A stretch of DNA of 64,000 nucleotides from Parietaria judaica (Eukaryota; Streptophyta; Magnoliopsida; Rosales; Urticaceae). The DNA is taken from positions 39,790,501 through 39,854,500 of the forward strand of contig OX940863.1 in assembly GCA_954871525.1 (NCBI GenBank), given 5' to 3'. Under the pieces are notes generated by a model, which was not told where the DNA came from, did not search any database, and saw only the letters and a program-made list of their open reading frames with translations. Below, piece by piece: positions 34,510 to 46,764 of the stretch (position 1 is its first letter; every line of letters starts with the position of its first letter). The position numbers and the translations under genes were made by a program.

Positions 34510-35258
34510 TGTTAATGCCGAAAAATGAATCAACAGTAAAGCGGCCCAGGTCTTGATTTTGGGCCGAACCCAATGTTCACTTTATGGTTAAATCGGGCTC
34601 AAAACTTAATTCTCCGCCTTCGTTGATATGCTTATGAACATAAAAAGACGGAATTTGATAATATATAATGTCGGACCTCGTTACTTGTAACGAGGCTGCG
34701 TACGTCCATTTTAACGGGATCAGGTCATTGTAGAGGGCGATTTTCACCACCCTTTTCCAGTCACAAAGATAATCACCAAATAACAAATAAACAACGGTAA
34801 ATGATGAATATCTCTGTTTTATTATATTTTCCGAAAATGAGCTCGGTTTTCTTCCGTTGAATAGCTGGACAGATGAAGGATCATGAACATCAATTCTCTC
34901 TATTTCCTTAGCCTTTTCTATTACAAGACTTCTTTCTCTCTTTCCGGGCCTTTTTTCTCTATTTTTCCGAACCTTTACAAATGGGGTTTATCTTGCCTTT
35001 TATAGAGTTTACAATGCCTTTTTCTCGCATCTTTCCCGCCTTTTTCTCTTTAATCATTCATTCTCTGGCGTGATTTGAGGGCAGCATGGTAAATCTTTGC
35101 TTTATGTCACTTCCGAGCAGGGTGCCGTTATGGGTAGGTGCGCCTCATTAAATGCGCATCTCGTCAGCCGTCATTCGGCTCTGCAAGCCTCGTCGCTGGT
35201 GTTCTCATCGAGTGAGTAGGTCGGCTTCATTAAATGCACGTCTCGTCAAGGGTCATTC
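34510..35258 (-). repeat. Solo LTR, left part, interrupted by the copia element
   Basis: Begins TGTTAATGCCGAAAAATG. Its continuation is 46004-46585. A minus-oriented TATA (CTATAAAAGG, complement near 34998) fits the family. It matches the second copy at 62824-63556, which has no insertion at the corresponding site. Confidence 0.88.
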
Positions 35259-38009
35259 TGTTGGACATATGTGTCCTTAAACAAGATATTTTATCCATTT
35301 GTAAAAGATTATGACAAGTCGTTGAATAAAGATGATGCTTATTATGATAATCTTATTATAGTTTCTGGTAGAGTAAAATAGAATGTTTGATTCCTTAGTT
35401 CATAAAGGATGCAATTATGTTATTATTATCACAACAGAGTCAATGTGAGGAAGAATTAATAATCATAATAAATGAACTTAAAATGTCTGTGACCTGATCA
35501 ACTGGGTGGGAGCCCATTAATCGTATAAGGTCATTAATGTGACTAAGTGACAATCCTATTCTGGATTTTGTGTGTGTCACACTCACTAGAAGTGCATTAA
35601 GTATGAAGTGTCTTCATACTGGACTGGACCTGACTTAAACTCCGGAAGTTATCATATAAGACCGTCACTGATAACTTGGAGTTGAGTCACTAGTAGATGA
35701 TCAAATGGATATTCGATCTAAGTCCTGAGTGATCTTGAGTCCAAGCTGCTGGCTTGATTGTTCTTTGATTTAACCGTTAAAGAACACGAAATATTAACGC
35801 TGTTCCCAACACTATTATTTTGGGAACATGATAGTCAGCAGTAAGGGTAGCTTGGTCATAGACATGGGCATCACACAGCTCTCTTCAGAGTGATGATGAT
35901 TCCCTTGATTGTCGGTGGTGAGAAGTGAGAGGTACCCGTGCGCAACTTATGAATCGAAACCATAAGTGGGTCACTCATAATATTACTGACTGAGTCAAGG
36001 ATGAAAATGCAATGAGGGGCATAACGGTAGAAACCGCCTGCTCGTGTGTGGATCATCAAGTGAAAGATCAATAACCCGAATTTGATTGTATCAATGGACA
36101 CCCTGCTGTTATAAAGGGAATAATATATACCGTATCACTAAAGAGTGCAGCCTCGGGTCTATAGTGGAATCACTTCGAGGTTTGACGAACAACTAGCAGT
36201 TCGTTGGAGCTTAAGTGATACGGGTCCATGGTCCCCAGGATAGCTCCGTAACGGATGATACGTACGTGATTAAAATACATTCTGGATAATGTTTAATCAT
36301 TTGGCTTGACTTATAAAACTGAAAGGTTTGTGGCAGACGTCAGATAGTTTTATCGTTAGCGTGGCAAAAGTACCATATTTTGGTACACGAAATTAACTGA
36401 TAAAAGAAAGTTAGAATTTAGATTTTCTATCAGCACCATGTTGTTGGAAATTAAATTCTAAGCAACTTTGCTTTTTGAACCGAGTCATTTCGACTTACGG
36501 TTAGTGATTTATGGATTTTCTAAGTTTATGATCGGTTCGATAAACTTTGAAATTAAATCACATGTCACGAATTTAAATGATGGTGTGGCACCATGACATT
36601 TTAATGTGTGATATTGAGATCAGGAAATATTAATATAATTTAATTATTTGGATTTAATTATTAATATGTTATTAATAATTAATTAATAATTAATAGATTT
36701 ATATTAATAAATAAAAATATATATTTATATATATCTTTATATGTGTAAATTCGAATTAGGGTTTCATAATATGAAACCCTAGGCAATTCGAATAATATGA
36801 TTTGGTCTTTCCATATTTGCGGCATAAGTACCAAATGTTTTGGTATCTTGGCAAATCCCTAAAATCAATTTAATCCATTGGATCGGTTATGATTTAATAT
36901 CAACCGTTGGATTAGGATATTGATAAATTCGAATTTAATAACTTGGTAACCAAGTTTCATTTTTCGAATTTGGTTAATTAATTATATCCGTTAGATCAGT
37001 CTAAGATTTAATCTTTACCGTCGGATTGGAAATTAATTAATTATATATATTTATATAATTTTCGAATTATAGGTTAAGGATAAAATCGAAATTGTTTTTT
37101 TTAATAAATCTTTTTATATTTGATTTTATCCTAAACTAATTTGATCCATTAGATCGGTTTAAAGATTTATCTCAACCGTTGGATCTAGATAATGATAATT
37201 CGAATTTTAATATAAATATATATGATAATTCGAATTTAATAAAGATAAGAAGATAAGATTGGATTTTTGATTTATCCAAATCTTTCTTATTTAATTAAAT
37301 CCCTAATTAATTATATCCATTGGATTTAGATGAGATTAAATCTGGACCATTGGATTAAGATAATTAATTATATTTAATATATAGAATTCGAATTTTAGGG
37401 AGGGAATTTCTCCAATTCGGTTACGGTTTGAGCCTATAAATAGGAGGCTCATTCTACACATTTTTCACACCTTTCCCCAGAGAAAAATTCGAACTTTCCC
37501 TCTTCCTCAGGGTCTGCGAATTTTCTCTCTGATCTCTCTTTTCTGGTTCGGCTTAGGAGACTATTTCTCTGGAAGCTTAAAAAGAACCATCAGTTAAAAT
37601 TTTGCGACGGAGTCCTGCCGGCGAAGCCCACGCTTCGGTACGAGGATTCCAGGAGAATATCCCGGAAGATCACGGGAGTTTCCCTCAGCACTGGCGGAGC
37701 CCTGCCCGATTCAGAATGCGCAGCCGGAAGTCGTCAATTGAGGTACGGCCTTATGCATTGGGTTAATAAATGCAACCATTTACTGCTTTCTATTTATTTC
37801 CTATTATGACTAGATTATTAATAATGATATATGAATATTAAATTACATAATATTTATCAGATCTTGTGAAATGGTTATTATCCGATATCCGGACCGTTGG
37901 ACGGATAACAAGTTATTCCGCTTTAAATTAATTTTTTAAATGTTACCCGGACGGTTCGGAGGCTATATTCGTGATAATTTACATGGAATCCGAGACGTGA
38001 TTCCCAACA
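35259..38009 (+). repeat. 5' LTR of the copia element (2751 bp)
   Basis: Ends TGTTGGACATATGTG...GATTCCCAACA. Plant TATA box TATAAATA at 37435-37442, U3 about 2.2 kb. Four degenerate inverted units built on CCATTGGATCGGTT and AACCGTTGGAT lie at 36872-37368. A 76-codon antisense frame (35871-36101) exists in all three long family-A LTRs. Confidence 0.96.
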
Positions 38010-38011
38010 AT

Positions 38012-38023
38012 TGGTATCAGAGC
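38012..38023 (+). other. Primer-binding site (tRNA-iMet type)
   Basis: TGGTATCAGAGC lies two bases after the LTR end; complementary to the 3' end of plant initiator Met-tRNA, the standard copia primer. Confidence 0.93.
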
Positions 38024-39861
38024 CAGGTTCAAGGATAAATAATTACGTAATTTAATTAATGGGTTTAAGAACGAATTATATGATGAATAAAACAAATTAA
38101 CTATTTAAAATTGAAAATTTGAATTTCTAGATATTTTAAATATTAATTTAAAATAAGAAAATTACCCGACCCGAAAAATCGGACCGGGTAGTTGGACCGG
38201 GCTGCCTTGGCAGCCCAGCCCGAGAATCCCGCAGCGAGCAGGGGCTGCCGCTGCAGCCCCAGGGAATTCGCAAGGGCAATGCCCACGAGCAAGGCCCTCG
38301 CCAAGGCCATTCGGCCAGGGCAAGGGCACCCGTGTGGGCCTGGCGGGCTGGCTGCAGGCCACGCTGCCTGGCAGCGGAATGGGCCTGCAGGCCCAGCCCG
38401 AAGTGCCAGGGCAATGCCCTGGCCTTCCCGTGGGATGTCCCTGCCCATTCCACGGACATGTGGGCCCGGGCTTAAGCCCGGAGGGCCCACGTGCAATTTT
38501 TTATATGGGTCAGATTTTTATTCCGACCCGGATCCCGTGGATTAATTATTAATTATTATTAATGAAATTAATATTTATGAATTAAAATTAATTATGATTA
38601 ATTAATATGAATTAAAATATGGATGTTATTTCTGGATAAATAACATTGTCTTATTTTAATTAATTCATAAAATTAAATATGGATGTTATTTAATAATTAA
38701 ATAACATTGTCTTATTTAATAAATTAAAATATGGATGATAATATTCGAAGAATAATATCATTGTCTTATTTTAATATTTCATAAATAATTATTAAATGGC
38801 ATTAAAATGTTTAATGATAATTCTTAGAGAATAAGTATCATTAATTATGAATATTCATCATAGATATAATTTGGTATAACCTATTTTCATAACCCTCAAA
38901 CATAGTGTCTATGTTTAGATCATTATTAATATGTCTATATAGGATAGATATAAATAATAAAGAGTAAATGTAAAAGTGTTAATTATTAGTCGGAAAAATT
39001 TCAAACGTACAATCTTGCCTAAGGAAGAGGGAATCAAAAGTGGGGCCGGTTCACCATCCACTTCTGGGTGACCGGTTAGGACCCCTCCCATCGACTTGGA
39101 GAGCGTACGTTTTGATCTATCACTACCGACGAAATAATAAACACATTTTTAGGGCTTATTTTAAAAATTACGTGTCGTAATAAATAAAGCCAAAATATAA
39201 ACTTTTAATGTGTCATTAATAGACAGTTTATATAATAAGTTTTTTAACTTAGAAATTAAAAACGTTATTTCCTAAAAACAATGGCAAGTATAGAATAAAA
39301 CAAAGGTCTCCATTATTACTGTCACAAGGTCTGCTAACCACACCGCCTCGAGTCACCCTAGTGTGTCCATTCCCTAAGGAAGGTGTGCTTGTGGGAGGTT
39401 TGACACCGTGATAGTTCCAAAAGAATATGGGGACGGAGGAATCTTGGAAATGGACCGCGAGTCACCCTAGAGTGACCATTCCCTAAGGACGACATTTCCA
39501 AGAGGATCCCGAGAACCGAAAATAATGGGTTAAGCTTGCACGGAAGTTGGTGCTTCCCGACCGTCTATGGTGATAGTTAATAATCATAGAGAACTTGGTG
39601 GTTCTTGTTATGAATATTAATTAAGTTTATGACTAAAACTTAGTTTAACCAAACTACACGGTTGATACCGCGAGTCACCCTAGAGTGACCATGCCACTAA
39701 GGACGGCAACGACGTGTACAGTCGGTTAAATTATCACGAAATAGTTAAAGGGTTTATTTAACGTTTTTCCCATGAAAATGTTTGCATCATGTAACTATTT
39801 CAAAATAAAATATTTTTCTAAACATTCTACCTATAATAAAGTTTAATAAGTTTCTTTTTCA
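38024..39861 (+). other. Non-coding leader of the copia element with internal repeats
   Basis: Contains a GC-rich island (38165-38500) in otherwise AT-rich DNA, which yields meaningless ORFs on both strands. It also has a three-unit AT-rich repeat at 38617-38790 (GGATGTTATT and AACATTGTCTTATTT, spacing 60 and 52 bp). Three copies of a near-palindromic unit, GAGTCACCCTAGAGTGACC plus CCTAAGGA, lie at 39348-39383, 39457-39493 and 39669-39705. Confidence 0.8.
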
Positions 39862-40002
39862 ATGCCAGTTAAAATGTCCTTCGACAAACAAGAAATGGAA
39901 AAATCTGCTCTGACGCTGAGGTCTCAAAATCAAAGCAATCTGGTAAAAGTCACAAAATCCCTAAGCAAGCTGGCCATGAGTTGATCTTCGAAAAAGCTTG
40001 GA
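39862..40002 (+). pseudogene. Vestigial gag of the copia element
   Basis: A 39-codon frame starts MPVKMSFDKQ and stops at 39981. Another frame over the same bases gives a Lys/Ser-rich stretch (SKSKQSGKSHKIPKQ), like the linker near the end of copia Gag. The Gag core and CCHC zinc knuckle, normally about 1 kb, are absent. This looks like a deletion joining the gag start to its end. Confidence 0.6.
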
Positions 40003-40938
40003 ATGGCAGATCAGAATGCTATAAACTCTCTAAACAAGAGGAAGAGAATTGATGGAAACCAGGAAGAATTCTTCCAGATTGGGAGTACAAGTAATGTTGA
40101 TCGTTCAACATTAGAATCATGTTTCGTGGACAACTCATCCTTTAACTGGATCTTGGATTCAGGAGCAAACGATCATGCATGCAATTCTCTTCAGTCTCTT
40201 GACAAATTGGAAGAGATAAATGAAGGACCAACTTTAAAAGTAGGAAACGGGGAATTCCTACAAGCAAAAGCAGTAGGAAAATTGCGACTGACATTTGGAA
40301 ATAAGTATTTATTTGTTGATAATGTGTACTATTATCCAAATGTCTGCAGAAATATACTTTCTGCTTATCTGTTGTACAAACAAGGATATACTCTAAACTT
40401 TCGTGGATCCCATTGGGTCATCACAAAGGATGGAGTATATATTTGTACTGCTAAAGCAGAAAATGGATTATACATCCTAAGACCAGATTATGGTAGCTGC
40501 ATGAATACTGAGATGTTTAAATTGGCAATGCCAAAGTCAGTCAAGAAACCCAAGATTGACAATGATGTTCAAACGTACCTGTGGCATTTAAGATTGGGTC
40601 ATATTAATCTAGACAGGATAAACAGGCTGGTAAAGGATGGACCCCTTAAAGAACTAACAATCGGTTCTTTGCCTGTTTGCGAATCCTGTATAGAGGCTAA
40701 AATGACTAAAAGACCTTTTTCGGTAAAAGGTCAAAGAGCCACTAAACCATTAGAACTCGTCCATTCTGATGTATGTGGTCCCATGAACATACAAGGAAGA
40801 GGAGGAATTGAATACTTTGTCACTTTCATTGACGATTATTCAAGATATGGTTACGTTTATCTCATGGCTAAGAAATCTGAAACCTTGGGTAAGTTTAGAG
40901 AATTTCTGGCAGAGGCTGAGAATCAACTAGGACTATAA
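40003..40938 (+). pseudogene. Copia pol, 5' part: protease, GAG_pre-integrase and integrase N-terminal part
   Basis: 311 codons. Aspartic protease motif LDSGANDH (DSGA at residues 52-55). Pre-integrase His-Cys zinc domain: LWHLRLGH then CESCIEAKMTKRPF (about 192-240). Integrase core starts LVHSDVCGP with its first catalytic Asp, then TFIDDYSRYGY. The frame ends at TAA (40936-40938), directly before the second catalytic block, and resumes in the same frame at the next codon. The element family would normally read straight through, so this is a nonsense mutation rather than a designed boundary. Confidence 0.92.
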
Positions 40939-43230
40939 TTGAAGTCTCTTCGATCTGATCGAGGAGGAGAATACCTAGATCACGAGTTTTGCGACCTCTT
41001 GATCAAGAAAGGTATAACATCTCAACTAACTGCTCCTGGCACACCAGAACAAAATGGTGTTGCAGAAAGGAGAAATAGGACCCTACTGGAAATGGTAAGG
41101 TCAATGTTAAGTTATTCATCGCTACCCAATTCTTTCTGGGGATATGCTTTGTTGACGGCAACGAACATTCTAAATGTTGTGCCGTCAAAATCTGTTTCTA
41201 AAACGCCCGTCGAATTATGGAATGGCAGAATACCAAATCTGCGACATTACAGAATTTGGGGATGTCCTGCACATGTGCGGACTGGAAACAAGAATAAATT
41301 GGAATCACGAACGGAAGTTTGTCTGTTTGTAGGATATTCCAAAGAGACTAAGGGAGGTTTGTTTTATAGTCCAGAAAGTAAGAAAGTATTTGTCTCTACA
41401 AATGCTACTTTTCTAGAGCAAGATTATATGACAAACTTCAAACCTCGAAGTAAAGTTGTACTCGAGGAGCTGTCAGGTGACAAGGTCACAATATCTCCAA
41501 CAGTGCCTGTTGTCGAAGATATAGCAGAAACCACGGTCCCAAATCAGAACCAAGGGGTACTCAGACGTAGTGGGAGGTTCAAAAGACCAGTTGAACGCTA
41601 CGAGCACACCCAGTTGGAATTTCACCTAGCTGTCACAGACACTAGCGTTGAAGATCCCATAGGCTACAAGCAAGCTATGGTTGATCCTGATAAGGGAGAA
41701 TGGCAGGAAGCCATGAACCAAGAAATAGAATCAATGGATTCTAATGAAGTCTGGGAACTTGTAGACTTACCGGATGGCTTCAAAACCATTGGCTGTAAGT
41801 GGGTATACAAGCGAAAGAGAGGAGTGGACGGGAAGGTTGAAACCTTCAAAGCTAGACTAGTGGCAAAGGGTTTTACCCAGAGGGAAGGTATTGATTTCGA
41901 TGAGACCTTCGCTCCAGTCGCTAAGTACAAGTCCATCCGGATTCTCATGGCCATAGCCTGTAGTCTCAATTACGAGATTTGGCAGATGGACGTCAAAACC
42001 GCCTTCCTGAACGGGTACATTGACGAAAACATCTATATGGACCAACCAGAAGGGTTCGTGCAACAGGGTCAAGAAGGGAAGGTTTGCAGATTACTCAAAT
42101 CCATCTATGGATTGAAGCAAGCTTCCAGATCCTGGAATCTAAGGTTTGATGAAACCATCAAAACCTATGGATTCATTCAAAACGTCACTGAGGCCTGCAT
42201 CTATAAACTCAATGACGAAACCGTGGAAATTTTTCTTGTTCTGTACGTCGACGATATTCTTCTCATTGGAAACAGTGTGAAGAAATTATCGAACGTAAAG
42301 GCGTGGTTATCTACGCAGTTCCAAATGAAGGACATGGGAGAAGCCAGTTATGTTCTTGGGATCCGTATTTTCAGGGATCGCAACAACAGGCTTCTGGCCT
42401 TATCTCAAGCAGCTTACATTGATAAGGTGCTTGAACGTTTTGCAATGGCAAACTCCAAGGGAGGTAATTTACCGACCAGACATGGAGTGTTCCTCAGCAG
42501 GAAACAATGCCCAACTTCTCCGGAAGAGCAAGATGTGATGAGGCGAATACCCTATGCTTCAGCAGTGGGAAGTCTGATGTACGCTATGCAGTGTACTAGG
42601 CCAGACATCTGTTACGCTGTGGGAATTGTTAGCAGATACAATTCCAACCCTGGTATGGATCACTGGACAGCAGTGAAGAACATTCTCAAGTATCTTCGGA
42701 GAACGAGAGACTATATGTTAGTGTTTTCAGGATCAGAACTGAATCCACTAGGATACACTGATTCAGACTTTATGTCTGATAGAGACGCGAGAAAATCGAC
42801 GTCAGGAGCGGTGTACACCCTTGCTGGTGGAGCGATATTCTGGAGAAGCGTAAAGCAATCTTGTATCGCAGATTCCACAATGGAAGCTGAATACGTGGCA
42901 GCTTGTGAGGCAGCCAAAGAATCAGTTTGGCTCAAGAATTTCTACATAAAACTGGGAGTTGTTCCAGATGTAGATGGGCCCCAAACACTATACTGTGACA
43001 ACAGTGGTGCGGTGGCAAATTCTAAAGAGCCCAGAGACCATAACAAGGCGAAACATATAGAACGTAAATACCATCTCATAAGAGAAATAGTGCGTCGTGG
43101 CGACGTGAGGGTTGTGAAAATAGCTTCGGAAGACAATCTGGCTGATCCATTCACCAAGACGTTGCCAGAGAAAATATTCAGGAGGCATCTGGAAAGTATG
43201 GGTCTGAAAGACATGGGTCATCTTCTTTAA
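40939..43230 (+). pseudogene. Copia pol, 3' part: rest of integrase, RT and RNase H
   Basis: 763 codons open from just after the TAA to 43230, with no ATG at its start. Integrase second Asp in LRSDRGGEY and catalytic Glu in PEQNGVAERRNR; C-terminal GKI-type region FVGYSKETKGG. RT: KWVYKRKRG, ARLVAKGFTQ, QMDVKTAFLNG and catalytic YVDDILLIG. RNase H: YTDSDFMSD, ADSTMEAEYVA, and ADPFTKTLP near the end. All expected RT/RH blocks are present and uninterrupted, consistent with recent activity. Translation would need readthrough of the stop. Confidence 0.95.
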
Positions 43231-43245
43231 GTACAAGTGGGAGAT
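43229..43245 (+). other. Polypurine tract of the copia element
   Basis: AAGTACAAGTGGGAGAT immediately before the 3' LTR; AAGTGGGAGAT is a typical copia plus-strand primer. Confidence 0.85.
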
Positions 43246-45998
43246 TGTTGGACATATGTGTCCTTAAACAAGATATTTTATCCATTTGTAAAAGATTATG
43301 ACAAGTCGTTGAATAAAGATGATGCTTATTATGATAATCTTATTATAGTTTCTGGTAGAGTAAAATAGAATGTTTGATTCCTTAGTTCATAAAGGATGCA
43401 ATTATGTTATTATTATCACAACAGAGTCAATGTGAGGAAGAATTAATAATCATAATAAATGAACTTAAAATGTCTGTGACCTGATCAACTGGGTGGGAGC
43501 CCATTAATCGTATAAGGTCATTAATGTGACTAAGTGACAATCCTATTCTGGATTTTGTGTGTGTCACACTCACTAGAAGTGCATTAAGTATGAAGTGTCT
43601 TCATACTGGACTGGACCTGACTTAAACTCCGGAAGTTATCATATAAGACCGTCACTGATAACTTGGAGTTGAGTCACTAGTAGATGATCAAATGGATATT
43701 CGATCTAAGTCCTGAGTGATCTTGAGTCCAAGCTGCTGGCTTGATTGTTCTTTGATTTAACCGTTAAAGAACACGAAATATTACCGTTGTTCCCAACACT
43801 ATTATTTTGGGAACATGATAGTCAGCAGTAAGGGTAGCTTGGTCATAGACATGGGCATCACACAGCTCTCTTCAGAGTGATGATGATTCCCTTGATTGTC
43901 GGTGGTGAGAAGTGAGAGGTACCCGTGCGCAACTTATGAATCGAAACCATAAGTGGGTCACTCATAATATTACTGACTGAGTCAAGGATGAAAATGCAAT
44001 GAGGGGCATAACGGTAGAAACCGCCTGCTCGTGTGTGGATCATCAAGTGAAAGATCAATAACCCGAATTTGATTGTATCAATGGACACCCTGCTGTTATA
44101 AAGGGAATAATATATACCGTATCACTAAAGAGTGCAGCCTCGGGTCTATAGTGGAATCACTTCGAGGTTTGACGAACAACTAGCAGTTCGTTGGAGCTTA
44201 AGTGATACGGGTCCATGGTCCCCAGGATAGCTCCGTAACGGATGATACGTACGTGATTAAAATACATTCTGGATAATGTTTAATCATTTGGCTTGACTTA
44301 TAAAACTGAAAGGTTTGTGGCAGACGTCAGATAGTTTTATCGTTAGCGTGGCAAAAGTACCATATTTTGGTACACGAAATTAACTGATAAAAGAAAGTTA
44401 GAATTTAGATTTTATATCAGCACCATGTTGTTGGAAATTAAATTCTAAGCAACTTTGCTTTTTGAACCGAGTCATTTCGACTTACGGTTAGTGATTTATG
44501 GATTTTCTAAGTTTATGATCGGTTCGATAAACTTTGAAATTAAATCACATGTCACGAATTTAAATGATGGTGTGGCACCATGACATTTTAATGTGTGATA
44601 TTGAGATCAGGAAATATTAATATAATTTAATTATTTGGATTTAATTATTAATATGTTATTAATAATTAATTAATAATTAATAGATTTATATTAATAAATA
44701 AAAATATATATTTATATATATATCTTTATATGTGTAAATTCGAATTAGGGTTTCATAATATGAAACCCTAGGCAATTCGAATAATATGATTTGGTCTTTC
44801 CATATTTACGGCATAAGTACCAAATGTTTTGGTATCTTGGCAAATCCCTAAAATCAATTTAATCCATTGGATCGGTTATGATTTAATATCAACCGTTGGA
44901 TTAGGATATTGATAAATTCGAATTTAATAACTTGGTAACCAAGTTTCATTTTTCGAATTTGGTTAATTAATTATATCCGTTAGATCGGTCTAAGATTTAA
45001 TCTTTACCGTCGGATTGGAAATTAATTAATTATATATATTTATATAATTTTCGAATTATAGGTTAAGGATAAAATCGAAATTGTTTTTTTTAATAAATCT
45101 TTTTATATTTGATTTTATCCTAAACTAATTTGATCCATTAGATCGGTTTAAAGATTTATCTCAACCGTTGGATCTAGATAATGATAATTCGAATTTTAAT
45201 ATAAATATATATGATAATTCGAATTTAATAAAGATAAGAAGATAAGATTGGATTTTTGATTTATCCAAATCTTTCTTATTTAATTAAATCCCTAATTAAT
45301 TATATCCATTGGATTTAGATGAGATTAAATCTGGACCATTGGATTAAGATAATTAATTATATTTAATATATAGAATTCGAATTTTAGGGAGGGAATTTCT
45401 CCAATTCGGTTACGGTTTGAGCCTATAAATAGGAGGCTCATTCTACACATTTTTCACACCTTTCCCCAGAGAAAAATTCGAACTCTCCCTCTTCCTCAGG
45501 GTCTGCGAATTTTCTCTCTGATCTCTCTTTTCTGGTTCGGCTTAGGAGACTATTTCTCCGGAAGCTTAAAAAGAACCATCAGTTAAAATTTTGCGACGGA
45601 GTCCTGCCGGCGAAGCCCACGCTTCGGTACGAGGATTCCAGGAGAATATCCCGGAAGATCACGGGAGTTTCCCTCAGCACTGGCGGAGCCCTGCCCGATT
45701 CAGAACGCGCAGCCGGAAGTCGTCAATTGAGGTACGGCCTTATGCATTGGGTTAATAAATGCAACCATTTACTGCTTTCTATTTATTTCCTATTATGACT
45801 AGATTATTAATAATGATATATGAATATTAAATTACATAATATTTATCAGATCTTGTGAAATGGTTATTATCCGATATCCGGACCGTTGGACGGATAACAA
45901 GTTATTGCGCTTTAAATTAATTTTTTAAATGTTACCCGGACGGTTCGGAGGCTATATTCGTGATAATTTACATGGAATCCAAGACGTGATTCCCAGCA
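43246..45998 (+). repeat. 3' LTR of the copia element (2753 bp)
   Basis: Same as the 5' LTR except about a dozen substitutions and an extra AT in the TATATATATAT run near 44715. TATAAATA near 45424. Ends CCCAGCA. Confidence 0.96.
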
Positions 45999-46003
45999 CA
46001 TTC

Positions 46004-46585
46004 GACCCTGCACAATCATCATGACGAAATTCCTCGTCGGGTGTGATGGGACGCTTCATCGCAACTTGCTCTCGCGTGGCTGCGTCTCCTCGTGGATGAA
46101 CCTCCTCGGGGGTATTCTTCCTCGGGGATGTTCCTCCTCGGGGATAATCCCCCTCGGGTGACGAACTTCCTCGCCTCCCCTCATGTCGTTTATGGACCAA
46201 ACGACACGAGTTGTGTTGAGGATGGATTTGACCAAATCCGACCTTAACAGTCATTACGTAGTTCAAAGTGAGGTTTGAGAGCTTTTATCGCTCTAGAGAG
46301 CGTTTGAGTAAAAAATGTATAGTTCCGAGTTCGAATGGGATCGGATTCCTTTTTTTGAGTTTGAAGCTTTTATTTATAGAAGGGTTCAGGGGCCTCTAAG
46401 CAATTAAAAATATTAGGCCATGTGCAATTAACATTTAAGCGTGCCCATTTCAAGGGTGCTCAATTCTAGGGCGCTCATTTCTAAGGAACCCATTTTAAGG
46501 GCGTCCATTTCAAGCGCGCCCATACTTTTTGGGCTTTTTATTATTTTGGGCCCTATTTTTGAGCTAGGCAAAAATACCCATAACA
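46004..46585 (-). repeat. Solo LTR, right part (continuation of 34510-35258)
   Basis: Resumes after the CATTC duplication and ends AATACCCATAACA. With the left part it forms a 1331-bp LTR. The outer flanks CTAAG / TTAAC agree at 3 of 5 only. Contains repeated CTCGGGGAT/CCTCCTCGG motifs (46085-46165) and repeated GGGCGCYCATTTC motifs (46440-46530). Confidence 0.86.
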
Positions 46586-46764
46586 TTAACATATAAGAAT
46601 AAAAATAAAAATAAAAATGTATCTCCTTAGTAAGTCGCTATATCCTTCTAGAGAAATTATTAACGTCAAAAGTATAATCATGAAATTAGCAAGCATTCAC
46701 ATTATATGATATAAAAGCACATAAAAATTGGTAGACCTCGTGGCATTGAGCCAATTCAAAATAA

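Larger units (their letters stand above)
35259..45998 (+). mobile_element. Ty1/copia LTR retrotransposon, 10740 bp, young, gag-deleted
   Basis: Bounded by CATTC on both sides (35254-35258, 45999-46003). LTRs are 2751 and 2753 bp, TG...CA, and differ at only about a dozen positions by eye plus one 2-bp indel, so insertion is recent. Order: 5' LTR, iMet primer site, 1.9-kb non-coding leader, vestigial gag, pol (protease, integrase, RT, RNase H), polypurine tract, 3' LTR. The PR-IN-RT-RH order is diagnostic of Ty1/copia. It lacks a recognisable Gag and has a stop in integrase, so it cannot complete a cycle alone. It is inserted in an older solo LTR. Confidence 0.97.

Noticed and set aside
35871..36101. 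76-codon antisense frame in the copia LTRs (also 43858-44088 and 57590-57820)
   Set aside because: Two copies are simply the recent LTR pair, and the third shows more amino-acid-changing than silent differences outside the identical block. Better explained by block conservation than by a protein.
38143..38552. Overlapping ORFs up to 117 codons on both strands
   Set aside because: They come from a short GC-rich island in the copia leader, where stop codons are rare in every frame; no domain or start context.
40939..43230. Separate gene starting with a TTG codon
   Set aside because: It is the same polyprotein frame interrupted by one TAA; alternative starts are not expected in plant retrotransposons.
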